The notes: generated by a model not told the origin, from the letters alone. Counted from the first letter of the stretch, positions 39,852 through 50,658 are shown. The stretch is 64,000 bases of DNA from Phytopseudomonas seleniipraecipitans (GCF_900102335.1 NZ_FNBM01000004.1:338244-402243), one strand, 5' to 3'. A program made the numbers and translations.

Positions 39852-40793
39852 ATGGCCGATAGCGCTTTCTTCTGCACACTCACCCATGAAGGCATTCTCG
39901 CGGTGCGCGGCCCCGACGCCGGCAAATTTCTGCAAGGGCAGATCACCTGCAACATCAGCTACCTGGGCACCAATGGCTCGAGCCTCGGAGCACGCTGCAC
40001 AGCAAAAGGCCGCATGCTTTCCAGTTTTCGCATCGTCAGCGTGGCGGATGGTTTCCTGCTGGCGATGGATCGCGAGCTGCTGGCGCCGCAGCTGACCGAT
40101 CTGCAGAAATACGCGGTGTTCTCCAAAGCCAAGCTCACCGATGAAAGTGAGGCCTGGGTTCGCTATGGTTTGAGCGCTGGCGACACAGCGTTACGAGCGC
40201 TGGGCCTGGAACTGGCGACCGAAGCAGACAGTGTCGCAACCACCGAAAGCCTGTTCGCCATCCGCCTGAGCGATGGTCGCGCCGAACTGTGGGTGCCAGC
40301 ACAACACGACGCAAGCATTCGCCAACAATTAAGCGAGCACCTGCCGCCGGCGACGCTCAATGACTGGCGGTTGGCGCAAATCCGCGCCGGCATCGGCCAG
40401 GTGACCGGCGCGACCCGAGAGCTGTTCATCCCGCAGATGATCAACCTGCAAGCCGTTGGCGGGGTCAGCTTCAAGAAAGGTTGTTACACCGGGCAGGAAA
40501 TCGTCGCCCGCATGCAGTACCTGGGCAAGCTCAAGCGCCGCCTCTATCGGCTCACTGGCACCTGTGCCGAGCTACCCTTGCCCGGCACCGAGCTGTTTTC
40601 CCCTGTGCATCGCAGCGCGGTGGGCGAAGTGGTGTTGGCGGCGTCCTGCGCCACTGGCGTAGAACTGCTCGCCGTGCTGCAGGAAGACGCAGCAAATAAT
40701 GGCGCTGTGCATCTCGGCGCCCTGGAAGGAGCGCCGCTCACCCTGCTCGACTTGCCGTATACGCTGGACAGTAACCGCGAAATCCAGCGCTGA
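39852..40793 (+). CDS. ygfZ: Folate-binding protein YgfZ
   Basis: 313 residues from ATG 39852; an earlier in-frame start at 39780 overlaps the sdhE promoter region and adds unrelated residues. The signature KGCYTGQEIVARMQYLG carries the essential cysteine; N-terminal block FLQGQITCNI. Paralog of the glycine-cleavage T-protein used in repair or maturation of certain Fe-S enzymes. Confidence 0.93.
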   Translation: MADSAFFCTLTHEGILAVRGPDAGKFLQGQITCNISYLGTNGSSLGARCTAKGRMLSSFRIVSVADGFLLAMDRELLAPQLTDLQKYAVFSKAKLTDESEAWVRYGLSAGDTALRALGLELATEADSVATTESLFAIRLSDGRAELWVPAQHDASIRQQLSEHLPPATLNDWRLAQIRAGIGQVTGATRELFIPQMINLQAVGGVSFKKGCYTGQEIVARMQYLGKLKRRLYRLTGTCAELPLPGTELFSPVHRSAVGEVVLAASCATGVELLAVLQEDAANNGAVHLGALEGAPLTLLDLPYTLDSNREIQR

Positions 40794-40841
40794 CGTACAC
40801 TGCGCTTCGTCCGCCAACACAACGCTAACAACGAGAATTTC

Positions 40842-41678
40842 ATGAGCAAACTCGCCGAGAAAGTCCAACTGGATCTGATCAAAGCCATCGACAACGATGA
40901 ACTGGTTCTGCCGACCTTGCCCGAGGTCGCCCTGAAAGTTCGCGAGGCGGCTGAAGACCCGAATGTCGGCATCCCGGAATTGAGCAAGGTCATCGGCAAT
41001 GACGCGGCACTTACCGCACGCATCATCAAGGTGGTAAACAGCCCGTTGCTGCGCACCAACCGGGAAATTACCGATCTGCAGATGGCCATCGGCCGCCTGG
41101 GCATCAATTACACCTGCAACCTGGCCACCGGCCTTGCCATGGAGCAGATGTTCCAGGCCACCACCGATGTGGTCGACCGCAAGATGCGTGAAGTGTGGAA
41201 CAAGAGCACCGAGATCGCCGGCATCAGCCACGTTCTGTGCCGCCACTACACCCGCCTGATGCCGGATCAAGCCACGCTAGCCGGGCTGGTCCACCAGATC
41301 GGCGTGCTGCCGATCCTGACCTACGCTGAAGAGCACAGCGAGCTACTAGCCGACTCGATCAGCCTCAATCATGTGATCGAACAGATCCACCCGATAATCG
41401 GTGACAAGATCCTGCGCGCCTGGGAGTTCCCTGAGGTCATCGCCTGCGTGCCCAGCCAGTACGCGAATTTCAGCCGTAACAGTGCGAAAGTCGATTACGT
41501 CGACATCGTCCAAGTGGCCACCCTGCAAAGCCATCTTGGTACACCGCACCCGTACACTCAGTTGGATTGGAGCCAAATCCCGGCGTTTGCCAAGCTCGGT
41601 CTGAAGCCGGATATGGATATCCATGCCGATGAAGACCTGTCAGCGGCCATGGATGCTGCCATGACCATGCTGCAGTAA
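40842..41678 (+). CDS. HDOD-domain signalling protein
   Basis: 278 residues. HDOD domain over about 20-215: LPTLPEVALKVREAAEDPN, then GNDAALTARIIKVVNSPLL and HQIGVLPILTYAEEH (HD positions altered, as is usual, so no phosphodiesterase activity expected). Stands alone without CheY or GGDEF domains. Members affect c-di-GMP-linked behaviours in Pseudomonas. Function here unknown. 48 bp downstream of ygfZ. Confidence 0.88.
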   Translation: MSKLAEKVQLDLIKAIDNDELVLPTLPEVALKVREAAEDPNVGIPELSKVIGNDAALTARIIKVVNSPLLRTNREITDLQMAIGRLGINYTCNLATGLAMEQMFQATTDVVDRKMREVWNKSTEIAGISHVLCRHYTRLMPDQATLAGLVHQIGVLPILTYAEEHSELLADSISLNHVIEQIHPIIGDKILRAWEFPEVIACVPSQYANFSRNSAKVDYVDIVQVATLQSHLGTPHPYTQLDWSQIPAFAKLGLKPDMDIHADEDLSAAMDAAMTMLQ

Positions 41679-41688
41679 ACCCGCTGTG

Positions 41689-41712
41689 GCGAGCGGCTGC
41701 TCGCCGTTTTTG
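41689..41712 (+). terminator. Terminator between the HDOD gene and tctE
   Basis: GGCGAGC-GGCT-GCTCGCC stem followed by GTTTTT, 10 bases after the HDOD stop and 3 bases before the tctE 3' end. Confidence 0.85.
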
Positions 41713-41714
41713 GT

Positions 41715-43106
41715 TCAGTCGGCTTCGCTGTGGAACGCCACGCGGACCAGCAAACCCTGCGGACTGGCTTGATGCAGACTGATGGCGGCACGATGTGCCT
41801 GGCAGATCTCGCCCACGATGGCCAGCCCCAACCCTGCGCCAAGCCCCTGAGCCTGACGGCGATAAAAGCGTTCGAACACCCGCTCGCGATCCTCTTCGGG
41901 AATTCCCGGCCCGTCATCCTCCACCTCTAACACGCCGGACTCCAGCACTCGCAGGGTCACGTTGCCGCCGGCTTCGGTGTAAGCCATGGCATTATCGATC
42001 AGGTTGCACAGCAGCTCGTTGAGCAGCGTCGGCTCGCCATGAATCCACACCGGCTGTTCGGCCTCAAGCGCCAGCGCGACACCCCGCGAATGGGCCAACG
42101 GCGCCAAGGCCATGCCCAGTTCGCGAGCCAGTTGGCTGAGGTCCAGGCGCAGCGCCCCGCCCTCGGCAATCGCCCGGGCGCCACTTTCGATACGCGCCAG
42201 TGACAGCAGTTGATTCGCCAGATGGGTGAGGCGATCGGCATTCAGCGCTGCGTCCTCCAGGGTGGCATGCCACACCTCGGGCTCGCGAGCGCGCAAGCCG
42301 AGTTCGACACGAGCCTTTAGCGCAGCAAGCGGCGTGCGCAATTCATGTGAGGCATCGGCGATGAATTGTGACTGCCGCTGGAACAATCGGCGCAGACGGG
42401 CATTGAACTGGTTCAATGCATTGACCAGCGGAAGCAGCTCTCGCGGCATGTCACCATCGGGCAGCGGTCGCAGGTCATCGCTACTGCGCGCGGCCACGGC
42501 GCGCCGCAGGCTCTCCAGCGGCCGCAGACCCGCGCTCACCGCCAGCCACACCAGCAGCAGCGCACTGACCGACAGCAGCCCCATGCGCCATAGCGTGCCA
42601 AGCAACAGGTCGCGAGTCATACGCTCGCGGGCCCCCTGGGTTTCGGCCACGCGAATTTCCGCCATGCCACTGTAGCCCGGCTCGCTGACCGGCTGCAGAA
42701 AGCTGACCACCCGCACGCCCTGTCCGAGGTACTCGCCGTCATAGAACTTGGCCAAGGCGGGATAGTCGTTGGTACGCGGCGTATCAGGCGGTGCTGCCGG
42801 TATATTGTCGTAACCGGACACCAGCTCACCCTTGGGGCCCAGCACCTGATAGTAGATGCGCCCGGCGCTGTCGTAGGCGAAGGTATCGAGCGCGATATAG
42901 GGCACATTGGCGCTGAGCATGCCCTCTACCGCATAAAGGCCGTCGGAAATAGCCCGTGCGGAGGCCAGCAAGGTACGGTCATAGGCCGTATCCGCGGCAT
43001 GCCGGGCGCTCCAGTAAGCCGTGAGGCTGCTGACCAGTAGAATTACCGTGAACAATACCGCCAGCCGCCGGATCAGCCGCCCACGCAGACTACCCGGCCT
43101 ATCCAC
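41715..43106 (-). CDS. tctE: Sensor histidine kinase TctE
   Basis: 463 residues from GTG 43106, eight bases inside the tctD stop; the longer frame to 43214 runs through tctD in another frame. Two membrane helices (about 14-33 and 168-192) flank a ~135-residue periplasmic sensor. HisKA with H254 in ADASHELRTPLAAL, ATPase motifs NLIDNAMAYT, DDGPGIPEEDRERVFERFYR and GAGLGLAIV. Senses tricarboxylates and drives tctCBA via TctD, by homology to the Salmonella and P. aeruginosa systems. Confidence 0.92.
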   Translation of the reverse strand: MDRPGSLRGRLIRRLAVLFTVILLVSSLTAYWSARHAADTAYDRTLLASARAISDGLYAVEGMLSANVPYIALDTFAYDSAGRIYYQVLGPKGELVSGYDNIPAAPPDTPRTNDYPALAKFYDGEYLGQGVRVVSFLQPVSEPGYSGMAEIRVAETQGARERMTRDLLLGTLWRMGLLSVSALLLVWLAVSAGLRPLESLRRAVAARSSDDLRPLPDGDMPRELLPLVNALNQFNARLRRLFQRQSQFIADASHELRTPLAALKARVELGLRAREPEVWHATLEDAALNADRLTHLANQLLSLARIESGARAIAEGGALRLDLSQLARELGMALAPLAHSRGVALALEAEQPVWIHGEPTLLNELLCNLIDNAMAYTEAGGNVTLRVLESGVLEVEDDGPGIPEEDRERVFERFYRRQAQGLGAGLGLAIVGEICQAHRAAISLHQASPQGLLVRVAFHSEAD

Positions 43107-43770
43107 CCGTGGCTTCCAACAGGTAACCGAGACCGCGGAACGTGACGATACGCACCGAACCGCCTTCCAGCTTCTTGCGCAGCCGATGCACGTAGATCTC
43201 GATTGAGTCGGCACTCGCGTCTTCGTCCAGACCGAATACCTGAGACGCCAACTGTTCTTTGCTCATGACCCGCCCCGGGCGAGCGATCATCGCTTCGAGT
43301 ACGGCCTGCTCGCGAGACGTCAGATTGAGGTTCTCGTCCAACAAGGTGAAACGGCGGGTATCCAGGTCGTAAACCAGGTCGCCGCAGCGCAACTGTTGTT
43401 CGCCGCCGAGCATGCTGCGCCGCAGCAACGCCTTGACCCGCGCCTCCAGCTCGCTCAGCTCGAACGGCTTGGCCAGGTAGTCATCGGCCCCCAGATTGAG
43501 GCCGTGCACCCGGTCCTTGACCTCACCGCGAGCGGTTAGCATCAATACCGGCACGGTCTTGCCGCGCGCGCGCAGACGCGCCAGGACCTCGAAACCGTCC
43601 ATACGCGGCAACCCTACATCAAGGATCGCCAAGGCGTACTCCTCGCTGCTCAGTGCCATGTCCGCGGCCACTCCGTCATGCAGAACATCCACTGTCCACC
43701 CGGCACTCTTGAGCGCCTGAGTCACGCTCGCCGCCAATTGCGGATGATCCTCGACCAGCAGTATTCGCAC
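43099..43770 (-). CDS. tctD: Response regulator TctD (OmpR family)
   Basis: 223 residues from GTG 43770 with GGAGG six bases ahead. Receiver: acidic pair E7/D8, phosphoacceptor D51 (AILDVGLPRMDGFEV), K in YLAKPFE. OmpR-type winged HTH at the C-terminus (LTSREQAVLEAMIARPGRVMSK ... SIEIYVHRLRKKLEGG). Divergent from the transporter operon it is expected to control; coupled with tctE by an 8-bp overlap. Confidence 0.93.
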   Translation of the reverse strand: MRILLVEDHPQLAASVTQALKSAGWTVDVLHDGVAADMALSSEEYALAILDVGLPRMDGFEVLARLRARGKTVPVLMLTARGEVKDRVHGLNLGADDYLAKPFELSELEARVKALLRRSMLGGEQQLRCGDLVYDLDTRRFTLLDENLNLTSREQAVLEAMIARPGRVMSKEQLASQVFGLDEDASADSIEIYVHRLRKKLEGGSVRIVTFRGLGYLLEATGG

Positions 43771-43886
43771 TGCAACCTCCACACCGAACCATGGACCTGA
43801 CCGCCATGAGGGGCAGGAGTTTACCGCTCGCGCAAGAACTTGGCTGTTAAGACATTCACCGAGACCGCCAAGGAACAACTTTCAGC

Positions 43887-43908
43887 ATTGAAAGCTTTGC
43901 GAAAGGTT
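43887..43908. promoter_or_regulatory. Candidate TctD box
   Basis: Two adjacent 11-bp direct repeats, ATTGAAAGCTT and TGCGAAAGGTT, agree at 7 of 11 positions. An 11-bp tandem repeat is the usual target layout of OmpR-family regulators. It lies between tctD and tctC, 117 bp from the tctD start and 15 bp ahead of a weak ACTGGA-N17-TATAAA promoter pointing to tctC. Assignment is inferred. Confidence 0.35.
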
Positions 43909-44006
43909 ACGCCACTAGGATAACTGGAAGGTGGCTTGATCCCCCTATAAAACGATCTGCACAGTGGCGTGCAGGCGTGACAAAAATAACAAGGAGTATC
44001 CACACA

Positions 44007-44090
44007 ATGCCGACAGCCCAGCGTCTGCCCGCTTCAACACCGAAGCTGCCCACCCTCGACTCCCGAAGATTTGCTCACCTGATTATCTAG
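44007..44090 (+). CDS. Candidate 27-residue leader ORF upstream of tctC
   Basis: AAGGAG lies 10 bases before ATG, then a short frame (MPTAQRLPASTPKLPTLDSR and seven more) ends at TAG, 101 bp before tctC. Not hydrophobic and no family known. It may be a real small ORF, a leader peptide, or the leftover of the opdH porin gene that lies here in P. aeruginosa. The rest of the 421-bp tctD-tctC gap holds no gene. Confidence 0.3.
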   Translation: MPTAQRLPASTPKLPTLDSRRFAHLII

Positions 44091-44191
44091 ACTGCTTTTG
44101 CGCACGCGTGATGCTGATGACGCGCACCGCGCACTGCTGATCGGATAGGTGCTGCCGTACCCACAATAAAGACTCCACCGGAGAACGCCCC

Positions 44192-45175
44192 ATGAAAACA
44201 TCCATGCGTACCATTCTGCTGACCGCTTCCTGCCTGCTGGTTGCCGGCCAGGCATTCGCCGACGAGCCACGTCGCCCCGAGTGCATCGCACCGGCAGCGC
44301 CGGGCGGCGGTTTCGACCTGACCTGCAAGTTGGCACAGAGTGCCCTGGTTGAAAGCAAGCTGCTGAAATCGCCAATGCGCGTGACCTACATGCCAGGCGG
44401 CGTGGGTGCGGTGGCTTATAACGCGGTTGTCGCCCAGCGCCCCTCTGACGCCGGCACCATCACCGCCTTCTCGAGCGGCTCGCTGCTGAATCTGGCACAA
44501 GGCAAATTCGGTCGCTTCGACGAGAGCGCCGTGAAGTGGCTGGCTGGCGTCGGCACCAGCTACGGCGCCTTGGCGGTTCGCAAGGACTCGCCTTACAAAA
44601 CCCTGGACGATCTGGTCAAAGCACTCAAGGACGATCCAAGTAAAGTGGTCATCGGCTCAGGCGGCACCGTCGGTAGCCAGGACTGGATGCAGACCGCCCT
44701 GATCGCCCGCTCTGCTGGTATCGACCCGAAAGAAATGCGCTATGTGGCGATGGAAGGCGGCGGTGAGCTGGCCACCGCACTGCTCGGCGGTCATATTCAG
44801 GTCGCCAGTACCGACATTGCCGACTCCGTACCGCACATCGAAAGCGGCGACATGCGCATTCTCGCTGTGTTCTCCGAAGATCGCCTTCCGGGTGACGTAG
44901 TGGCCAGCATCCCGACCGCCAAAGAACAAGGCTACGAAGTGGTCTGGCCGGTAATTCGCGGCTTCTACCTCGGCCCGAAAGTCAGCGATGAAGCCTATGC
45001 TTGGTGGAAGAACTCCTTCGACCAACTGCTCGCTTCCGAGGACTTCGCCAAGCTGCGTGAAGATCGCCAGCTTTATCCGTTCGCCATGACCGGCGAAGAA
45101 CTCGACGGCTACGTGAAGAAGCAGGTCGCCCAGTACAAGGAACTGGCCCAGGAATTCGGCCTGATCCAGCAGTAA
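44192..45175 (+). CDS. tctC: Tripartite tricarboxylate transporter binding protein TctC
   Basis: 327 residues. Signal peptide ending AGQAFA-D24. TctC/Bug-family fold with ECIAPAAPGGGFDLTCKLAQ (the ligand loop) and YMPGGVGAVAYN, then IGSGGTVGSQDWMQT. Periplasmic receptor for citrate-type tricarboxylates. GGAG precedes ATG. Followed by a hairpin before tctB, suited to giving excess binding protein. Confidence 0.94.
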   Translation: MKTSMRTILLTASCLLVAGQAFADEPRRPECIAPAAPGGGFDLTCKLAQSALVESKLLKSPMRVTYMPGGVGAVAYNAVVAQRPSDAGTITAFSSGSLLNLAQGKFGRFDESAVKWLAGVGTSYGALAVRKDSPYKTLDDLVKALKDDPSKVVIGSGGTVGSQDWMQTALIARSAGIDPKEMRYVAMEGGGELATALLGGHIQVASTDIADSVPHIESGDMRILAVFSEDRLPGDVVASIPTAKEQGYEVVWPVIRGFYLGPKVSDEAYAWWKNSFDQLLASEDFAKLREDRQLYPFAMTGEELDGYVKKQVAQYKELAQEFGLIQQ

Positions 45176-45204
45176 CCCAGCTCCAACTACTTGTGATTCA
45201 CGGT

Positions 45205-45231
45205 CATCCTCTGGGCATTGCCCAGGGGATG
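45205..45231 (+). other. Intercistronic hairpin between tctC and tctB
   Basis: CATCCTCTGGGC / GCCCAGGGGATG, 11 of 12 paired with a 3-base loop and no U-run. Located 29 bp after the tctC stop. Such hairpins often stabilise the upstream mRNA or partly stop transcription, so that the binding protein exceeds the membrane subunits. Confidence 0.55.
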
Positions 45232-45263
45232 CTTTCGGCATGGTAAAAAACGAGGAATTCTTC

Positions 45264-45719
45264 ATGTCACAACGCATTTTCGGCGTGGTGCTGCTGCTGG
45301 CGTGTGCCGGGCTGGGCATCGTCGCCTGGGGCTATCACGCGCCCTTCTCCTACGAGCCGGTCGGCCCTCGCGCCTATCCGCTGTTGCTGCTGATCCTCAT
45401 GGGCCTGGGCGCCATCTACCTGCTGGTCAAACCGTCCAAGACCACGTCGCACAGTGATGAGCCGCCACTGGACCGGCATGTGATCCGCAAGGTGGTCGGT
45501 TGCGTGGCGATCTTCACCATCTACGCCTCGCTTTTCGAGCCGCTGGGCTTCATTCCGGCCAGCCTGATCTTCGGCATCGCCATGGCCCGCCTTTACGAGG
45601 GCACCTGGAAGACCAGCGTGATCTCCGGCGTGTTGCTGGCGGTCGGCCTGTTCCTGTTGTTCGACAAGATCCTCGATGTACCGCTGCCGCTCGGCATCCT
45701 TTCCAGCCTGGAGATCTGA
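45264..45719 (+). CDS. tctB: Tripartite tricarboxylate transporter small membrane subunit TctB
   Basis: 151 residues from ATG 45264 with GAGGAA upstream. Four hydrophobic segments, with the family block YEPVGPRAYPLLLL after the first helix and FEPLGFIPASLIFGIAMARLYEG. Three bases separate it from tctA. Role: small partner of the large permease. Confidence 0.9.
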   Translation: MSQRIFGVVLLLACAGLGIVAWGYHAPFSYEPVGPRAYPLLLLILMGLGAIYLLVKPSKTTSHSDEPPLDRHVIRKVVGCVAIFTIYASLFEPLGFIPASLIFGIAMARLYEGTWKTSVISGVLLAVGLFLLFDKILDVPLPLGILSSLEI

Positions 45720-45722
45720 TCC

Positions 45723-47237
45723 GTGGATACTTTTAGCTACCTGGGTCAAGGCTTCGGCGTTGCCCTGAGCCCCTACAACCTGTTCACCGCGCTGTGCGGC
45801 ACCCTGATCGGCACGGTCGTCGGTCTGCTGCCGGGCCTGGGCCCGATCAACGGCGTGGCGCTGCTGATCCCGATCGCCTTCGCCCTCGGCCTGCCGCCGG
45901 AAACCGCGCTGATCCTGCTCGCAGCCGTGTACCTGGGCTGCGAATACGGCGGGCGTATCTCTTCCATTCTGCTGAACATCCCGGGCGAAGCCTCGGCCGT
46001 GATGACCACCCTCGACGGCTACCCGCTGGCGCGTCAGGGCAAGGCCGGTGTGGCCCTGTCGATCTCCGCCTGGAGCTCCTTCGTCGGCGGCCTGATGGCC
46101 ACCTGCGGCGTGGTGATCTTTGCCCCGCTGCTCGCCAAGTGGGCCGTGGCGTTTGGCCCGGCCGAGTATTTCGTGCTGATGGTGTTCGCCATCGTCTGCC
46201 TGGCGGGCATGGCCGGCAACAAACCGATGAAGACCGCGATTGCCGCCTGTATCGGCTTGTTCCTGTCCTGTGTCGGTATCGACTCCAACAGTGGCGTGTA
46301 CCGTTTCACCTTCGGCAGCCTGGGGTTGGCCGACGGCATTCAGTTCGTGGTGCTGGTGCTGGGCCTGTTCTCGGTCAGTGAGATTCTGGTGCTGCTCGAG
46401 CGTACCCACCATGGCCAGAAGGCCATCGAAGCCAAGGGCCGCATGCTGTTCAACCTCAAGGAAGGCCTGTCGGTACTGGGCACCAACCTGCGCAGCGGCG
46501 CGGTCGGTTTCTTCCTCGGCATTCTGCCGGGCGCCGGTGCGACCCTGGCCAGTGCCGTGGCGTACATGAGCGAAAAACGCCTGGCCACCAAGGACAACAA
46601 GTTCGGTGAAGGTGACCTGCGTGGCCTGGCCGCGCCGGAAACCGCCAACAGTGCGTCGGCTTGTGGCTCGATGGTGCCGATGCTGACCCTCGGCGTTCCG
46701 GGCTCCGGCACCACCGCGGTGATGCTCGGCGCGCTGACGCTGTACAACATCACCCCCGGCCCGCTGCTGTTTCGCGACCAGCCGGACATCGTCTGGGGCC
46801 TGATCGCCTCGCTGTTCGTCGCCAACATCATGCTGATCGTGATGAACGTGCCGATGATCAAGATCTTCACCAAGATCCTCGCCGTGCCGTATTGGGCACT
46901 GGTGCCGGCCATCGCCATCATCACCTCGATCGGCGTCTACGCCGTGCACGCCACCGCGTTCGACCTGTTCCTGATGATCGGTATCGGGGTGGCTGGCTAC
47001 ATCCTGCGCAAGATGGACTTCCCGCTTTCGGCGATTCTGCTCGGGTTCATCCTCGGCGGCCTGATGGAGCAGAACCTGCGCCGCGCCCTGTCGATCTCCA
47101 ACGGCGAGCTGGGCATCCTGTTCGCCAGCCCGATCACCTGGGGCGTATGGACACTGATCGTGGCTATGATTGCCCTGCCGTTTTACCGTGCGTGGCGCAA
47201 GCGTAGTCAGCGCAAGGCCGAAGCGGCGAATGCCTGA
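45723..47237 (+). CDS. tctA: Tripartite tricarboxylate transporter large permease TctA
   Basis: 504 residues, GTG start at 45723. About 11-12 membrane segments. Two diagnostic glycine-rich repeats: GTVVGLLPGLGPINGVALL near 28-46 and GFFLGILPGAGATLASAVAY near 262-281, and the block LGVPGSGTTAVMLGAL. Sodium-coupled symport of citrate-like acids. The stop overlaps the AbrB-type gene by 8 bp. Confidence 0.96.
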   Translation: MDTFSYLGQGFGVALSPYNLFTALCGTLIGTVVGLLPGLGPINGVALLIPIAFALGLPPETALILLAAVYLGCEYGGRISSILLNIPGEASAVMTTLDGYPLARQGKAGVALSISAWSSFVGGLMATCGVVIFAPLLAKWAVAFGPAEYFVLMVFAIVCLAGMAGNKPMKTAIAACIGLFLSCVGIDSNSGVYRFTFGSLGLADGIQFVVLVLGLFSVSEILVLLERTHHGQKAIEAKGRMLFNLKEGLSVLGTNLRSGAVGFFLGILPGAGATLASAVAYMSEKRLATKDNKFGEGDLRGLAAPETANSASACGSMVPMLTLGVPGSGTTAVMLGALTLYNITPGPLLFRDQPDIVWGLIASLFVANIMLIVMNVPMIKIFTKILAVPYWALVPAIAIITSIGVYAVHATAFDLFLMIGIGVAGYILRKMDFPLSAILLGFILGGLMEQNLRRALSISNGELGILFASPITWGVWTLIVAMIALPFYRAWRKRSQRKAEAANA

Positions 47238-48285
47238 TAGCGTCGAGCCCCGCGACAACCCGAAGCACCTGCGCAACTGGTGGCCCACGCCACTGGTTGG
47301 CGCACTCGGTGGTTACCTGGCCAGCCTTATAGGCTGGCCTTTGCCATGGGTGATCGGTTCGCTGCTGGCGGTGATCGCCCTGCGCTGCAGCGGCGTACTC
47401 AGCCGGGAAATGCCAGGCGGCAGGCAAGTTGGTCAATGGCTGGTGGCTGCAGGCATCGGCCTGCATTTCACTGGCGAGGTGCTTGAGCAAGTACTCGGCA
47501 ACCTGGCGATCATCGCGATCGGGGTTTTCGTAACCCTTGCCCTGAGCGTTATCGGCATCATCGGTTTGCGTCTTTCCGGTGTAGACCGTGCGACTGCTTT
47601 TTTCGCCAGCATGCCGGGTGGCGCCAGTGAGATGGTCAACCTGTCGCTGCGCCATGGCGCGCAGCCTGCGCGTATCGCAGCAGCTCACAGCACGCGCCTG
47701 CTGATGGTGATTTTGCTGATTCCAGCGCTGTTCACCTGGGGCCTCCCGGCCATGGAGCCACCGCCAGCCGTAGACGTCGACTGGGCCTGGCTGCTGATCC
47801 TGCTGCCTGCTGGTGGATTGCTTGCTCTGGTCTGGCGCCGTCTCGGCCAACCCAATCCCTGGATGCTCGGCCCGCTAACGCTGTGTGCTGCAGCCAGCGT
47901 AACCTTCGACCTGCATATCGGCACGCCGGGCTGGCTTGGCCAGTTGGGCCAGTGGTTGATCGGCTGCGCGCTGGGTTGCCATTTCGATCGCACATTCTTT
48001 CGCAGCGCTCCCGCATTTTTGGCTCGTGTGGTGATGTTCACCCTGCTGGCCATGGTCGCTACCGCCCTGCTCGGCACAGCGCTGGGCTGGCTGGCGGGTA
48101 TCGAGGCGGTGTCGCTGATGCTTGGCATGATGCCGGGCGGCATCACCGAGCTGTGCCTGACCGCCGAAGCGCTGCACTTATCGGTCGCCCTGGTCACGGC
48201 ATTGCAGGCCTTTCGCCTGTTCATGGTGATGTTTCTGGCCGAGCCACTCTACCGCCTGTGGATGCGGCGGTCACCGCTGCCCTGA
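47230..48285 (+). CDS. AbrB family membrane protein (putative ammonia monooxygenase-type/transporter)
   Basis: 351 residues from ATG 47230, inside the tctA stop. Around ten hydrophobic segments in two homologous halves, each ending in a similar motif: ASMPGGASEMVNLSLRHG in the first and GMMPGGITELCLTAEALH in the second. This duplicated pattern is the AbrB membrane family (Pfam once named it ammonia monooxygenase, without good evidence). Translational coupling to tctCBA suggests a role in tricarboxylate handling, unproven. Same order in P. aeruginosa (PA0751). Confidence 0.85.
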   Translation: MPDSVEPRDNPKHLRNWWPTPLVGALGGYLASLIGWPLPWVIGSLLAVIALRCSGVLSREMPGGRQVGQWLVAAGIGLHFTGEVLEQVLGNLAIIAIGVFVTLALSVIGIIGLRLSGVDRATAFFASMPGGASEMVNLSLRHGAQPARIAAAHSTRLLMVILLIPALFTWGLPAMEPPPAVDVDWAWLLILLPAGGLLALVWRRLGQPNPWMLGPLTLCAAASVTFDLHIGTPGWLGQLGQWLIGCALGCHFDRTFFRSAPAFLARVVMFTLLAMVATALLGTALGWLAGIEAVSLMLGMMPGGITELCLTAEALHLSVALVTALQAFRLFMVMFLAEPLYRLWMRRSPLP

Positions 48286-48569
48286 ATACCGAAAGGAACA
48301 ATGCGTCTTTACCTGGCTCACCGCACAGCGCATAACGGTTGCGGGTAGCTGGGTTCCCTTATCTGTCGCAAGCCAATCGCTGGCCCGGGTTGTGGTGATG
48401 CGCATCTGATGTGGCGGCTACTCGAAGACAGGAACTGCGTTGCTTGCTTTTACCAGGCGCCTCGTCGAGATACCAACCTACGCCTCGCTACACCTGTAAC
48501 GGCAACGTCCCAGTAGGCCCAACGATAATTCACGGCCATCGACTCTTAGGCGTGCATTAGACAGGCATA
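48286..48569. other. Intergenic region between AbrB-type gene and symporter
   Basis: About 280 bp between convergent genes. No reading frame or repeat that I can support; a terminator closes it. Confidence 0.5.
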
Positions 48570-48599
48570 AAAAAACGCCGGAAATATCCGGCGTTTTTT
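48570..48599 (-). terminator. Strong bidirectional terminator
   Basis: AAAAAACGCCGGA-AATA-TCCGGCGTTTTTT, 13-bp perfect stem with A/T runs on both sides, 15 bases past the symporter stop. Confidence 0.93.
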
Positions 48600-48614
48600 C
48601 TCGCGGCTAACGCC

Positions 48615-50381
<1,767 letters not shown>

Positions 50382-50391
50382 GCTTGCGGCC

Positions 50392-50658
50392 TCATTCTTC
50401 GTGCACGTTGTACTTGCGATCGAGGCGATTCATCTTCCAGACATAGAAGAAGATCTCGAGCACAAACACGTAGATGGAGCCTTGCTGAGCGAACCAGAAT
50501 CCCAGGGGGAAGCCGAACGCATTGATGGTGTTCAACTGATCGACGAAGAGCACGCCGAAGCCGAACGACACGACGAACCAGATCACCAGCAGCCAGAGCA
50601 TCAGCCGCAGATTTTCTTTCCAATAGGCCGTGGCGGCCTCTTGCTTGGACAGGGCCAT
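50392..50658 (-). CDS. Symporter small subunit (DUF4212)
   Basis: 88 residues from ATG 50658 with GGAGG ten bases ahead. Two membrane helices, hallmark blocks YWKENLRLMLWLLVIWFVVSF and GFPLGFWFAQQGSIYVFV, ending MNRLDRKYNVHEE. Pattern of the sodium/solute symporter small-subunit family (DUF4212). Ten bases before the large subunit gene. Confidence 0.9.
   Translation of the reverse strand: MALSKQEAATAYWKENLRLMLWLLVIWFVVSFGFGVLFVDQLNTINAFGFPLGFWFAQQGSIYVFVLEIFFYVWKMNRLDRKYNVHEE

Noticed and set aside
41715..43214. Using the longer tctE frame starting at 43214
   Set aside because: It would read 100 bp of tctD in another frame; the GTG at 43106 gives a normal sensor kinase N-terminus.
45267..47288. 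673-codon minus-strand frame antisense to tctB/tctA
   Set aside because: Gln/His/Arg-rich low-complexity shadow caused by GC-rich codon bias; tctA is unmistakable on the plus strand.
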